A DNA stretch of 57,598 bases, from positions 1 through 57,598 of the forward strand of contig JASCPG010000011.1 of the NCBI GenBank assembly GCA_029960085.1. The letters are read 5' to 3'. Shown here piece by piece: positions 17,105 through 26,075 of this stretch. Both the position numbers and the translations under genes were made by a program. The notes beneath the pieces were generated by a model, which did not search any database, was not told the DNA's origin, and saw nothing but the letters and a program-made list of their open reading frames with translations. The stretch is from Microbacteriaceae bacterium PS02067 (GTDB lineage: Bacteria > Actinomycetota > Actinomycetes > Actinomycetales > Microbacteriaceae). Every line of letters starts with the position of its first letter. Positions within the stretch are counted from its first letter, which is position 1.

Positions 17105-17530
17105 TCAGGCAAGCGAGGCCTCGAGGGTGATCTCGATTCCCGCGAGAGCCGCCGACACGGGGCATCCGGCCTTCGCCTCACCGGCGATGCGGTCGAAGTC
17201 CTCCGCCGAGATGCCGGGGACGACGGCGCTGACGTTGAGGTGCGAACCGGTGATGCCGGTTCCGGGGATGAACGTGACGGATGCCGTCGTCTCGACGCTC
17301 TGCGGCGGCGTCCCGTTCTGCGAGAGGGCGTGTGAGAGCGCCATCGTGAAGCACGACGAATGCGCCGCGGCGAGCAGCTCTTCGGGCGTCGTCACGGAGG
17401 TCGAGCCCTCGCTGCGGGCCTTCCAGTTGACGGCGAAGGGCCCCTGGTTGGAGCTTTCGAAGGCGATCTCGCCGGCGCCGTCGACGAGGCTCCCCTTCCA
17501 GCTGGTGCTGGCTTCGCTGGTCACGCTCAT
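17105..17530 (-). CDS. OsmC/Ohr family peroxiredoxin
   Basis: 141 aa; start ATG has AGGAGGAGA upstream, the strongest ribosome site nearby. The two redox cysteines are in AAHSSCFTMALSHAL and AKAGCPVSAALAG, with the central helix between. OsmC-type proteins reduce organic hydroperoxides using their cysteine pair. It heads a two-gene unit with the SDR39U1-type protein. Distinguishing OsmC from Ohr is not safe from this reading; SEGSTSVTTPEELLAAAHSSC favours OsmC. Confidence 0.9.
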   Translation of the reverse strand: MSVTSEASTSWKGSLVDGAGEIAFESSNQGPFAVNWKARSEGSTSVTTPEELLAAAHSSCFTMALSHALSQNGTPPQSVETTASVTFIPGTGITGSHLNVSAVVPGISAEDFDRIAGEAKAGCPVSAALAGIEITLEASLA

Positions 17531-17610
17531 GATGTCTCCTCCTGGATGGCCGTGCGGCGCAGTCACGCCTGGCACGAGCCTAGACGCCCGGCTCCGCCCA
17601 GGGGAGGGGG

Positions 17611-18195
17611 TCACACGGCGGCCGGGCGGCCGACGAGGCCCGCGCGCTGCAGCAGCAGGTACAGCTGGCATCCGAGGCACAGGCCGAACACCGCGTTGAG
17701 GAACGCAGCGGCGAACGCCATGGCCGTCGCGATCGGGAGTGCCCATGGCAGCCCCAGGAGGTGCAGCACGAGGCCGATCGACGTGACTGCGAGCCCGACG
17801 CCCTGCGCGAATCGCGGCGGGCGAGGATCTTCGAGGTCGGTCGGCGGCGCCAACCGCGGAGCGACGGCCCTGCGGTAGAGCGCACCCCACGGTGCCGTGC
17901 GCGGCGAGAGCACGCTCCACAGGAACAGCAGCGTGATGACCAGCGTCACGAGGAACGCCGGATCCGACGCCCGCTGAGCGACGCTCAGCTGCGGAAGGAG
18001 CCAGGAGTCGGCGACGAACGCGAAACTCGAATCGTTCAGCGGCTGGTACGCGAACCATCCGAGTGTCGCGGCCCGTGCCGTCGAGGGACCGACGAGCGCG
18101 AGGAACGTGGCGATGAGGAGAAGGACGGCGGTGATGGATGCCGCGAAGCGCGGCCCGCGGGGATCTATGCCTTTCGGCGCATGCGATTCAGACAC
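17611..18195 (-). CDS. DUF4395 family membrane protein
   Basis: 194 aa from GTG. It starts with GIDPRGPRFAASITAVLL, a DUF4395 signature, and has about four hydrophobic segments; the last region has FGLCLGCQLYLLL with two cysteines near the membrane. The gene overlaps the stop of the upstream thioredoxin by eight bases, and the same thioredoxin-DUF4395 pair is common in actinobacteria. The likely role is membrane thiol redox chemistry or sulfur handling together with that thioredoxin, by context only. Confidence 0.82.
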   Translation of the reverse strand: MSESHAPKGIDPRGPRFAASITAVLLLIATFLALVGPSTARAATLGWFAYQPLNDSSFAFVADSWLLPQLSVAQRASDPAFLVTLVITLLFLWSVLSPRTAPWGALYRRAVAPRLAPPTDLEDPRPPRFAQGVGLAVTSIGLVLHLLGLPWALPIATAMAFAAAFLNAVFGLCLGCQLYLLLQRAGLVGRPAAV

Positions 18196-18625
18196 CGCCG
18201 GCCCCGGCCGTGACGCGGGCGAGTTCGAGCTCCACGGCGGAACGGCTCGGCGTGCCGCCGAAACGGGTCTGGACGACGCCGTCGCGATCGAGTATCAGCG
18301 TCGTCGGGGTCTGCAGCACATGGAAGTGCTTCGCGATGTCGGGTCGGTGGGTCAGATCGACGTCGAGGTGCATGACACCGTCGCGATCGCCCGCGATCGA
18401 GCCGAGCGTGCGGTGCACTCCCGGGCAGCGTCCGCACATCTCGGTGCTGAACTGCAACAGCGTGGCGTTCTCGCCGAGGGACTCGGCGCCGAGGCGCTGC
18501 GGGTCGACGACCTCGGTCGGGTTGAGACGGCGCGGCCGGTTCTGCTGCCAACGGAGCGCAAGTCCCACGCCCACGGTCACCGCGAGGAGCGCGGCGAGCA
18601 CCAGAGCGCCAGCGAAGAGATTCAC
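18188..18625 (-). CDS. Membrane-anchored thioredoxin-like protein
   Basis: 145 aa from GTG (VNLFAGALVLAALLAVTVG). An N-terminal hydrophobic helix anchors a thioredoxin fold that has the active site STEMCGRCPGVH (CGRC) and the cis-proline stretch LQTPTTLILDRDG. It would exchange disulfides outside the membrane or at its surface. It is translationally coupled to the DUF4395 gene. Confidence 0.88.
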   Translation of the reverse strand: MNLFAGALVLAALLAVTVGVGLALRWQQNRPRRLNPTEVVDPQRLGAESLGENATLLQFSTEMCGRCPGVHRTLGSIAGDRDGVMHLDVDLTHRPDIAKHFHVLQTPTTLILDRDGVVQTRFGGTPSRSAVELELARVTAGAGGV

Positions 18626-18838
18626 AGTCGACCATGCTAACCCTTGCCCTGCCGTGTGCGGGTGGGCAGGCCACGGGGCGTCACAATCCGGTGAGGGTCG
18701 TTTCCGGCGCCGTGCGTGCTGGGGCCCGGGCGGCGTCCCTTCGAGCCTGCGTGCCGAGGCCTGGGTGACGGCCGGTGCTGCCTCGCGAGTGTGATGGCGC
18801 CGGCCCCGACGTCGGAGGGTGCGGGTAATCTGTGAGGC

Positions 18839-19651
18839 GTGAGCGAGGCATCCATTCCCACCCCTTATGAAGACCTCCTCCGTGAGGTGCTCGCCGACGG
18901 CGTCCACAAGGACGATCGCACGGGCACCGGCACGACGAGCGTCTTCGGACGGCAGATCCGTTTCGACCTGTCGCAGGGGTTCCCGCTCATCACGACGAAG
19001 CGCGTGCACCTCAAATCGATCGTGTACGAACTGCTGTGGTTCCTGCGCGGCGAATCGAACGTCGCGTGGCTGCAGGAGAACGGCGTCACCATCTGGGACG
19101 AGTGGGCGGACGAGCGTGGCGAACTGGGGCCTGTCTACGGCGTGCAGTGGCGCTCGTGGCCGACGCCGTCGGGGGAGAGCATCGACCAGATTTCGCAGGT
19201 GATCGAGCAGATCCGCACGAACCCCGACTCGCGCCGCCTCATCGTGTCGGCGTGGAACCCGGCGGACATCCCCGACATGGCCCTCGCGCCCTGCCACGCG
19301 CTGTTCCAGTTCTATGTCGCCGACGGCAAGCTGTCGTGCCAGCTGTATCAGCGCTCCGCCGACATGTTCCTCGGGGTTCCCTTCAACATCGCCTCCTACG
19401 CGCTGCTGACGATGATGATCGCGCAGCAGACCGGTCTCGAGCCGGGTGACTTCGTGTGGACGGGCGGCGACTGCCACGTCTACGACAACCACGTCGACCA
19501 GGTGCGCGAGCAGCTCTCGCGTGACGCCTACCCATACCCGACGCTCTCGTTCGCGCGGAAGCCCGCGTCGATCTTCGACTACACGTACGACGACATCGTC
19601 GTCTCCGACTACCAGCACCACCCCGCGATCCGCGCCGCCGTGGCGGTCTGA
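18839..19651 (+). CDS. thyA: Thymidylate synthase
   Basis: 270 aa from GTG; TAATCT seven bases upstream suggests a leaderless message. Classic ThyA landmarks are [14 protein letters not shown], the catalytic cysteine in [35 protein letters not shown] and the C-terminal IRAAVAV. It methylates dUMP with 5,10-methylene-THF, producing dihydrofolate, which the next gene, five bases downstream, recycles. Confidence 0.97.
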   Translation: MSEASIPTPYEDLLREVLADGVHKDDRTGTGTTSVFGRQIRFDLSQGFPLITTKRVHLKSIVYELLWFLRGESNVAWLQENGVTIWDEWADERGELGPVYGVQWRSWPTPSGESIDQISQVIEQIRTNPDSRRLIVSAWNPADIPDMALAPCHALFQFYVADGKLSCQLYQRSADMFLGVPFNIASYALLTMMIAQQTGLEPGDFVWTGGDCHVYDNHVDQVREQLSRDAYPYPTLSFARKPASIFDYTYDDIVVSDYQHHPAIRAAVAV

Positions 19652-19656
19652 CGGCG

Positions 19657-20151
19657 ATGCGGCTGGGACTCGTGTGGGCCGAGGCGCGCGGGCGCGTCAT
19701 CGGCCGCGACGGGAGCATGCCCTGGAGCGTCCCCGAGGACCTCGCTCACTTCCGCGAGGTCACGCTCGGCGCGCCCGTGATCATGGGGCGACGCACCTGG
19801 GAGTCTTTCCCCGAGCGGTTCCGGCCGCTGCCGGGCAGACGCAACATCGTCGTGACCGGATCGGACTCGTGGCAGGCAGACGGCGCCGAGCGGGCGGGAT
19901 CACTGGATGCCGCGCTCGACCTGGTCAGGGAGGTCCCGGCCGCGTGGGTGATCGGTGGCGCGAGGCTGTTCGCAGAGGCGATCGGGCGTGCCGACGTCCT
20001 CGAGGTCACGGAGCTCGACCTGGAGGTCGACGGCGACACATTCGCGCCGGAGCGGCCCGGCTGGAACGTCGCCCGCATCGAACCTCAGGAGGGCTGGTCG
20101 GTGTCGCGCACGGGCGTGCCCTACCGGTTCCTGACGCTCATCAGAGGCTGA
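19657..20151 (+). CDS. folA: Dihydrofolate reductase
   Basis: 164 aa. Family marks: MRLGLVWAEARGRVIGRDG, MPWSVPEDLAHFREVT (folate-binding Asp in EDL), GRRTWESFPERFRPLPGRRN and VIGGARLFAEAI. It regenerates tetrahydrofolate from the ThyA product and sits right behind thyA. The 3' end overlaps the convergent WECC-type protein gene by 11 bases. Confidence 0.96.
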   Translation: MRLGLVWAEARGRVIGRDGSMPWSVPEDLAHFREVTLGAPVIMGRRTWESFPERFRPLPGRRNIVVTGSDSWQADGAERAGSLDAALDLVREVPAAWVIGGARLFAEAIGRADVLEVTELDLEVDGDTFAPERPGWNVARIEPQEGWSVSRTGVPYRFLTLIRG

Positions 20152-20770
20152 CCGCTCCGGTCGGAGTGCCGGCGGGCGCGCCGATCGGCTCGAGCTCGAC
20201 GAGGTAGCCGGTCAGGTGCTCGACGGGATCGAGCGACTCGTCTTCGGCATCCGTCATGGCATCCGAGGTCTGCGTCGGAGGCACGTCCTCGTCTTGTCCT
20301 CTGAAGGGCGCCCTGTCGATGGGTTCGGTGCGGACGGCGCCGAGCACGGGTTCATCGACGAGCGTGTAGGGCTTCGGCTGCGCCGACAGCGGTGAGTACG
20401 CGAACCAGCCGAATCCGCCCTCACCAGACCCGTCTTCGCCGAGTCCGTCGCCACCCGCGGCGGCCGCGACCGCCTCCTCCCAGCGCGCCTGGTTCTCGGC
20501 GATCTGCTTCGGCGTCCACGGCTCGCGCCGCCTCGTGTACTGCAGACGGATCGCGGCGATCGCCCGGACCGTGCCACGGATCGTCTCGGTCGGTTCGTCG
20601 TCGGGTCCCGTCGCGTGGTGCGACTCCTCCCAGTCGACGCCCTCTCCGAGCGGGCCGTAGTTCTCGCCCAGCCACGCGCTCGGCGGCCGGACGGAGAACT
20701 CCACCTCGTCGCCGACGTCGAACGGGTCGCCGCAGCAGGCCCACTCCCACTCGGACAGGTGCACACGCAT
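20141..20770 (-). CDS. Hypothetical protein with WEWACCGDPF motif (DUF6578-like)
   Basis: 209 aa, acidic. The N-terminus reads MRVHLSEWEWACCGDPFDVGDEVEF and looks like a small beta-rich, possibly metal-binding domain that I associate tentatively with DUF6578. The middle (EEAVAAAAGGDGLGEDGSGE) and the tail are low-complexity and probably disordered. No function is known. It is 19 bases downstream of the NUDIX stop on the same strand and may be co-transcribed. Confidence 0.65.
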   Translation of the reverse strand: MRVHLSEWEWACCGDPFDVGDEVEFSVRPPSAWLGENYGPLGEGVDWEESHHATGPDDEPTETIRGTVRAIAAIRLQYTRRREPWTPKQIAENQARWEEAVAAAAGGDGLGEDGSGEGGFGWFAYSPLSAQPKPYTLVDEPVLGAVRTEPIDRAPFRGQDEDVPPTQTSDAMTDAEDESLDPVEHLTGYLVELEPIGAPAGTPTGAVSL

Positions 20771-20789
20771 CAGGCGATCCCGTGCCGCG

Positions 20790-21329
20790 TCAGCGGAAGC
20801 GGCCGAGGCGGATGCCGGCGAGCGCGAGGGCCGCGATGGTCTCCCCGTCGGTGATGGTCTCGTCGGCGATCATGGCGAGGGCATCGGCGAACGGCACCCA
20901 CCGGACCTCGGCGATGCCCTCCTCGGCGCGGGTGTCCGCGGCATCCGTCACGGTCCGCACACCGCGTGCGAGGAACACGTACTCGGGTGCGTCGGCGATG
21001 CCGTTGAGGGCGTTCATGCGGCCGAGGGGCAGCCACTCGGAGGCCTCGAGCCCGGTCTCCTCGCGCAGTTCGCGTTGCGCCGCGAGGAGTGGGTCCTCGC
21101 CGTCGGAGCCGCCCGCAGGGACCTCCCAGCTGTGCCCCACGGTGTAGCGGTCGACCGCCACGAGCGGCACACGGTCCTGGTCGTCGAGCGCGACGATGAA
21201 CACGGCGGGGTGCTGCATGCGCACGACGCCGTAGATGCCGTCGCCGTGCGGGCCGGTCACCTCGTCTTCGCGCACGTGGATCCAGGGGTTCTCGTACACC
21301 GTGCGCGAAGAGCGCGTGGTCCAGGTCAT
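20790..21329 (-). CDS. NUDIX hydrolase (ADP-ribose pyrophosphatase-like)
   Basis: 179 aa. The complete Nudix box is GGSDGEDPLLAAQRELREET followed by GL, preceded by VPLVAVDRYTVGHSWEVPAG. The layout (NPWIHVREDEVTGPHG at the start) resembles ADP-ribose or NDP-sugar pyrophosphatases. TAGGCT six bases before the ATG points to a leaderless transcript, divergent from the SDR gene, which has the same arrangement. Confidence 0.9.
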   Translation of the reverse strand: MTWTTRSSRTVYENPWIHVREDEVTGPHGDGIYGVVRMQHPAVFIVALDDQDRVPLVAVDRYTVGHSWEVPAGGSDGEDPLLAAQRELREETGLEASEWLPLGRMNALNGIADAPEYVFLARGVRTVTDAADTRAEEGIAEVRWVPFADALAMIADETITDGETIAALALAGIRLGRFR

Positions 21330-21379
21330 GGCGCCAGCCTAGGCGCCGACCTCCCCGACTCGGTGCGTAGGCTGACGAT

Positions 21380-22144
21380 ATGGCGAGAACGGCACTGGTC
21401 ACGGGAGCAAGCTCCGGCCTCGGCGCGGAGTTCGCGCGGCAGCTTGCGGCGCGGGGAGCCGACCTCGTGCTCGTCGCGCGCGACCGCGCAGCCCTCGACG
21501 ACGTGGCGACGCGGATCCGCGCCGAGCAACGTGTCCAGGTCGACGTGCTGACCGCGGACCTCACCGATGCGGCGGGGCTCGCGGCGGTGGAAACCCGCCT
21601 CACCGACCCCGACCGGCCGGTGCAGGTGCTGGTCAACAACGCCGGATTCGGGCTCGATCTCGACTTCGCCGCGAATGACATCGCCGACGAGGAGCGTCAT
21701 CTCGACCTGCACATCCGGGCCACGATGCGCCTCACGCACGCGGCGCTCGGACCCATGCTGGCGCGGGGGAGCGGGCGCATCATCAACGTGGCATCCGTCG
21801 CCGCGTTCATGCCGCGCGGCACGTACGGCGCCGTCAAGGCCTGGATCGTCTCGTTCAGCCGGTGGGCGAACACGGTCTACGCGCCCCGCGGCGTCACCGT
21901 CACCGCGGTGTGCCCGGGCTTCACCCACACGAACTTCCACGAGCGGATGGGCCTGCCTCCCGGCAAGGAGGGCGTGCCGGGCTTCATGTGGCTCGACGCC
22001 GCCGATGTCGTGCGCGAGGGTCTGCGCGACGCCGCGCGGGGCAAACCCGTGTCGATCCCGTCGCGGCGGTACAAGCTCCTCGTCGGCGCCGTGCGGATCC
22101 TCCCCGCGCCGCTCGCCTCCCGCCTCGCCAAGACCGGTCGCTGA
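21380..22144 (+). CDS. Short-chain dehydrogenase/reductase
   Basis: 254 aa classical SDR: TGASSGLG cofactor motif, NNAGFG, catalytic Ser in INVASVAAF and YxxxK in YGAVK. Acidic residues are lacking after the second strand (LVLVARDRAAL), compatible with NADP. Substrate unknown. TAGGCT is six bases before the ATG. Downstream lies the first of two palindromic elements framing the DUF559 gene. Confidence 0.9.
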   Translation: MARTALVTGASSGLGAEFARQLAARGADLVLVARDRAALDDVATRIRAEQRVQVDVLTADLTDAAGLAAVETRLTDPDRPVQVLVNNAGFGLDLDFAANDIADEERHLDLHIRATMRLTHAALGPMLARGSGRIINVASVAAFMPRGTYGAVKAWIVSFSRWANTVYAPRGVTVTAVCPGFTHTNFHERMGLPPGKEGVPGFMWLDAADVVREGLRDAARGKPVSIPSRRYKLLVGAVRILPAPLASRLAKTGR

Positions 22145-22202
22145 CGCCGCCGCGCCCGCCGCCGCCCCCGCCCGCTCCGCCCGCGCCGCCCGCTGCCGTC
22201 CC

Positions 22203-22295
22203 TGCGCCCAAACTGCAGGAGCGGATGTGACTGGTGGGGCTGAAGTGGCCCTAGCCCCCGCCCGAGTCACACTCGGTCCTGCAGCTTGGGGCGCA
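22203..22295. repeat. Palindromic element, copy 1 (CTGCAGGA/TGTGACT arms)
   Basis: Arms of about 30 bases (22203-22232 and 22265-22295) are inverted copies with ~80% identity around a 32-base spacer; each arm has the order TGCGCCC, CTGCAGGA, TGTGACT. It stands between the SDR gene and the DUF559 gene. A second copy with the same arm sequence lies just past the DUF559 gene. A preceding tract at 22148-22200 is almost pure C/G. Confidence 0.85.
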
Positions 22296-22390
22296 CCATC
22301 GCCCTCTCCACAATCACCGTGCTCGGCCAACCTTCCCCAGAACGCCACTCGAGCCCTCGCCGGCCCGCGCGCAATCGCCACTGTGGTCCG

Positions 22391-23233
22391 ATGGATGTGT
22401 ACTCACAGCTCGAAGCACGCGGCGGCGTGTCTTCGGCGCGATCCCTCATCGCGGCGGGCGTCGCGCGTGACGACGTGCGCCGTGCGCTCGCCGCGGGCGC
22501 GATCCTGCGGGTGCGACACGGCGTGTACGGGCTCGGCCGGGCAGCGCCCGTCGTGCTGCTCGCGGCCGCGCACGGCGGCGCTGTGGCCTGCGTGAGCGCG
22601 CTCGCCCTGGCGGGCGTCTGGATCCTCGGCGACCACAGCCTGCACGTCTGGCTCGGGCCCAAGGGGCGAAAACACCCGCACGATGGATGCCACTGTGTCG
22701 ACCATCACGACGGCGAGCATTCCGGGTTCGGCGTCGTATCCGTCGAGCGGGCCCTGATACAGGCGGCGCGGTGCATGGGCGCGGAGTGCTTCTTCGTCGC
22801 ATTCGAGTCCGCCTGGCGACTGGGGCTCGTCTCGGCGTCCGATCGCGCCTCCATCCGCTCGGCGCTCCCCGCACGATTGCGGCGTCTCGTCGACATCGCA
22901 CGCCCCGACGCCGACTCCGGGCTGGAGTCACTGCTGCGACTGCGGCTCGGCGAACTCGGCATCCGCCTCGACTGCCAGGTGTGGATCGATGGCGTCGGCC
23001 GCGTCGATTTCGTCCTCGCGGGCCGGATCATCCTGGAGGTGGACGGGCGCCTGAACCACGACGGCCCGTCCCTCCGCCACAAGGACCTCCTGCGAGACGC
23101 GACGGCCGCGGCGGCAGGCCTCGAGACTCTGCGGTTCGACTACGCGCTCGTGGTGCACTCCTGGCCGCTCGTCGAGGCGGCGATCCTCGCCCGACTCAGT
23201 GCGACGGCTCCCAAACTGCAGGAGCAGCTGTGA
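22391..23233 (+). CDS. AbiEi-type antitoxin domain / DUF559 nuclease-like protein
   Basis: 280 aa. N-terminal ~50 residues form a winged-helix AbiEi-like domain (LEARGGVSSARSLIAAGV, RVRHGVYGLG). The C-terminus is a DUF559/Vsr-like PD-(D/E)xK fold: VDFVLAGRIILEVDGRLNHD holds the Asp and the E-x-D pair, followed by HKDLLRDATAAAAGLETLRF. Such proteins are orphan relatives of type IV toxin-antitoxin parts with probable DNA binding and possible nicking. The stop codon lies inside the left arm of a palindromic element whose twin is upstream. No toxin partner is adjacent. Confidence 0.8.
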   Translation: MDVYSQLEARGGVSSARSLIAAGVARDDVRRALAAGAILRVRHGVYGLGRAAPVVLLAAAHGGAVACVSALALAGVWILGDHSLHVWLGPKGRKHPHDGCHCVDHHDGEHSGFGVVSVERALIQAARCMGAECFFVAFESAWRLGLVSASDRASIRSALPARLRRLVDIARPDADSGLESLLRLRLGELGIRLDCQVWIDGVGRVDFVLAGRIILEVDGRLNHDGPSLRHKDLLRDATAAAAGLETLRFDYALVVHSWPLVEAAILARLSATAPKLQEQL

Positions 23234-23300
23234 CTGGTGTCGCCTCAGCCCCCGCATACCGCCCGATCCTGCACAGGTGCTCCTGCAGTGTGGAACGCAC
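23199..23300. repeat. Palindromic element, copy 2, overlapping the DUF559 3' end
   Basis: Seventeen-base arms (23216-23232 and 23272-23288) starting CTGCAGGAGC differ at one position around a 39-base spacer; weaker matching continues outward through CCCAAA and GTGCG. The left arm supplies the last codons (KLQEQL) and stop of the DUF559 gene. The arm sequence is the same family as copy 1 at 22203-22295. Confidence 0.85.
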
Positions 23301-23346
23301 AAGATCCGGCGCGGTCGTCGGCGCCCCGAACCGATAGCCTGGACGC

Positions 23347-24324
23347 ATGACGCACACGGGCAACCCTTTCGGGCAGGTTCTCGTCGCGCTCGTCACTCCG
23401 ATGACGGCCGACGGCGAGGTTGACTGGGCCGCCGTCGAGAAGCACATGGACGACGTCATCACCGCGGGAGCGGATGGGATCGTCGTCACGGGCACGACGG
23501 GCGAGACCTCGACCCTCACCGACCCCGAGAAGCTCAAGCTCGTCGAGATCGGCAAGTCCGTCTCCGCCGGGCGCGCCAAGATCATCACGGGCGGCGGTTC
23601 GAACGAGACCGCGCACGCGATCGAGCTGTACAAGGCCAGCGAGAAGGCCGGCGCCGACGGCATCATGATCGTCACGCCGTACTACAACAAGCCCACGCAG
23701 GCGGGCGTCCTCACGCACTTCCGCCTGGTCGCCGACGCGACCGACCTGCCCGTGATCCTCTACGACATCCCCGGCCGCACGGGCGTTCCGATCAAGTACG
23801 AGACGATCCTGCGCCTCGCCAAGCACCCGAACATCCTGGCGATCAAGGATGCCAAGGGCGACTTCAGCGAGGTGAGCCGTGTGCTCAACCAGACGGACTT
23901 GCTGTACTTCTCCGGCGACGACGCGAACGCCCTGCCGCACATGTCGATCGGAGCGGCCGGCCTCATCGGTGTCACCGCGAACATCGCGGCGGCCCCCTAC
24001 CGCGTGATGGTGGATGCCGTGAACCGCGGCGACCTCGCCGCCGCGACCGCCGCGCACCAGAGCCTCGAGCCGCTCGTGCGCGCCGTCATGACACACGTTC
24101 CCGGCACCGTGTCGGCGAAGTACATCCTGCACGGCCTCGGCCGCATCTCGAGCCCGCGCGTGCGGCTCCCCCTCGTCGGCCCGGAGGAGTGGGAGGCCGC
24201 CGCGATCGAGGACGAACTCGCCCTCGTCCGCGGCATCGACGGCGCCGACTTCTCCAACTTCCGCCCCGACCGCAATGCGGCCGCCGGCGGCGCTCTTCCC
24301 AAGGTGCACGGCACGACTCGCTGA
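23347..24324 (+). CDS. dapA: 4-hydroxy-tetrahydrodipicolinate synthase
   Basis: 325 aa aldolase-type TIM barrel. Schiff-base lysine K167 is in LAIKDAKGD; GTTGETSTLTDPEK and the tyrosine of TPYYNKPTQ are in place. It condenses pyruvate with aspartate semialdehyde, the step before DapB. TAGCCT six bases upstream of the ATG suggests leaderless transcription. The gene for RNase J follows after 51 bases, as in many actinobacteria. Confidence 0.96.
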   Translation: MTHTGNPFGQVLVALVTPMTADGEVDWAAVEKHMDDVITAGADGIVVTGTTGETSTLTDPEKLKLVEIGKSVSAGRAKIITGGGSNETAHAIELYKASEKAGADGIMIVTPYYNKPTQAGVLTHFRLVADATDLPVILYDIPGRTGVPIKYETILRLAKHPNILAIKDAKGDFSEVSRVLNQTDLLYFSGDDANALPHMSIGAAGLIGVTANIAAAPYRVMVDAVNRGDLAAATAAHQSLEPLVRAVMTHVPGTVSAKYILHGLGRISSPRVRLPLVGPEEWEAAAIEDELALVRGIDGADFSNFRPDRNAAAGGALPKVHGTTR

Positions 24325-24344
24325 CACCGCACGATCCACGAAGG

Positions 24345-24362
24345 CGGATGCCACGGCATCCG
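24345..24362. repeat. GGATGCC palindrome before rnj
   Basis: CGGATGCC, two bases, and the exact complement stand immediately before the GAAGGAGG ribosome site of rnj. It may fold in the dapA-rnj message. Too short and without T tract to call a terminator. Confidence 0.65.
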
Positions 24363-24375
24363 AAGGAGGCATTCG

Positions 24376-26052
24376 ATGCCCAGAAACGTCTACGACCCTC
24401 CCGCGCTCGAAAAGGGCACGCTACGCGTCATCCCGCTCGGCGGGCTGGGCGAGGTCGGTCGCAACATGACGGTGTTCGAGTACGACGGCAAGCTCCTCAT
24501 CGTCGACTGCGGCGTGCTGTTCCCCGAGGAGCATCAGCCCGGCGTCGACTTGATCCTCGCCGACTTCGAGCCGATCAAGCATCGCCTCGATGATGTGGTC
24601 GGGCTCGTGCTGACGCACGGCCACGAGGACCACATCGGCGCCGTCCCGTACCTCCTGAAGCTCAAGAGCGACATCCCGCTCATCGGCTCGCAGCTGACCC
24701 TCGCGCTCGTCGAGGCGAAGCTCAAGGAGCACCGGATCAAGTCGTACTCCCTCACGGTCGCCGAAGGGCAGGAGGAGCAGGTCGGGCCGTTCGATCTGGA
24801 GTTCATCGCGGTGAACCACTCGATCCCCGACGCGCTCGCCGTCGCGATCCACACGGATGCCGGGACGGTCCTCGCCACGGGCGACTTCAAGATGGACCAG
24901 CTCCCGCTCGATGGTCGACTCACCGACCTCCGTGCCTTCGCGAGTCTCGGCGAGGACGGCGTGGACCTCTTCCTCGTCGATTCGACCAACGCCGACGTCC
25001 CCGGGTTCACGCCGCTCGAGCGTGAGATCGGTCCCGTCCTCGACCAGGTCATCGGCAAGGCCCAGCGTCGTGTCATCGTCGCGAGCTTCTCGAGCCACGT
25101 GCACCGCGTGCAGCAGGTCATCGACGCGGCTGCCGCGCACGGCCGCCGCGTCGCGTTCCTCGGCCGTTCGATGGTGCGGAACATGACGATCGCGGAGGAC
25201 CTCGGGTACCTGCACGTACCCGATGGCGTGCTCATCGACTACAAAAAGGCTCAGGACCTCCCCGACGACCAGATCGTGTACATGTCGACGGGGTCGCAGG
25301 GCGAGCCGATGGCCGTCCTCAGCCGGATGGCGAACCTCGACCACGCGATCGAGCCGGGGCCGGGGGACACGGTGATCCTGGCATCCAGCCTCATCCCGGG
25401 CAACGAGAACGCGGTGTACCGCGTGATCGACGGGCTGACGAAGCTCGGTGCCAACGTCGTCCACAAGGGCAACGCGAAGGTGCACGTCTCGGGCCACGCG
25501 GCCGCGGGGGAGCTCCTCTACTGCTACAACATCCTGAAGCCGCGGAACGTCATGCCGGTGCACGGCGAGTACCGCCACCTCATCGCGAACGCGAAGCTCG
25601 CGCAGGACACGGGCATCCCCGCGGAGAACACGATCATCGCCGAGAACGGCACGGTCGTCGACCTCAAGGACGGCGTCGCGAAGGTCGTCGGTCAGCTCGA
25701 CCTCGGCTTCGTCTACGTCGACGGCTCAACGGTCGGCGAGATCACCGACGCGGACCTGAAGGATCGCCGCATCCTCGGCGAGGAGGGCTTCATCTCGGTG
25801 ATCGTGGTGGTGGATGCCGCGAACGGCCGCATCATCACCGGCCCGGAGATCCACGCCCGCGGGTTCGCGGAGGACGATGCGGTGTTCGAGGACGTCAAAC
25901 CGAAGATCGCCGCGGCGCTCACGGAGGCGGCCCAGTCGGGCGTCCGCGACACGCACGCGTTGTCGCAGGTCGTCCGCCGCACGATCGGGCGCTGGGTGAA
26001 TCAGCGGCTGCGCCGTCGCCCCATGATCGTCCCGCTCGTCATCGAGGCGTAA
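24376..26052 (+). CDS. rnj: Ribonuclease J
   Basis: 558 aa; ATG behind GAAGGAGG. Metallo-beta-lactamase core with the zinc motif T-H81-G-H83-E-D85-H86, the beta-CASP region with SFSSHVHRVQQVIDAA and VHVSGHAAAGELLYCYNILKP, and a C-terminal domain. It combines 5' exonuclease and endonuclease activities in mRNA decay and rRNA maturation, and in actinobacteria works beside RNase E and PNPase (pnp at 8.4 kb). Confidence 0.96.
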   Translation: MPRNVYDPPALEKGTLRVIPLGGLGEVGRNMTVFEYDGKLLIVDCGVLFPEEHQPGVDLILADFEPIKHRLDDVVGLVLTHGHEDHIGAVPYLLKLKSDIPLIGSQLTLALVEAKLKEHRIKSYSLTVAEGQEEQVGPFDLEFIAVNHSIPDALAVAIHTDAGTVLATGDFKMDQLPLDGRLTDLRAFASLGEDGVDLFLVDSTNADVPGFTPLEREIGPVLDQVIGKAQRRVIVASFSSHVHRVQQVIDAAAAHGRRVAFLGRSMVRNMTIAEDLGYLHVPDGVLIDYKKAQDLPDDQIVYMSTGSQGEPMAVLSRMANLDHAIEPGPGDTVILASSLIPGNENAVYRVIDGLTKLGANVVHKGNAKVHVSGHAAAGELLYCYNILKPRNVMPVHGEYRHLIANAKLAQDTGIPAENTIIAENGTVVDLKDGVAKVVGQLDLGFVYVDGSTVGEITDADLKDRRILGEEGFISVIVVVDAANGRIITGPEIHARGFAEDDAVFEDVKPKIAAALTEAAQSGVRDTHALSQVVRRTIGRWVNQRLRRRPMIVPLVIEA

Positions 26053-26075
26053 CACCGGGCCGGTACGATCGGCTC

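Noticed and set aside
18640..18838. Possible tRNA in the gap before thyA (TTCGAG-like stretch)
   Set aside because: No acceptor stem or anticodon arm can be drawn around it.
22267..22662. Minus-strand frame ending in KLQDRV
   Set aside because: It is antisense to the DUF559 gene; its ending merely shows the right arm of the palindromic element.
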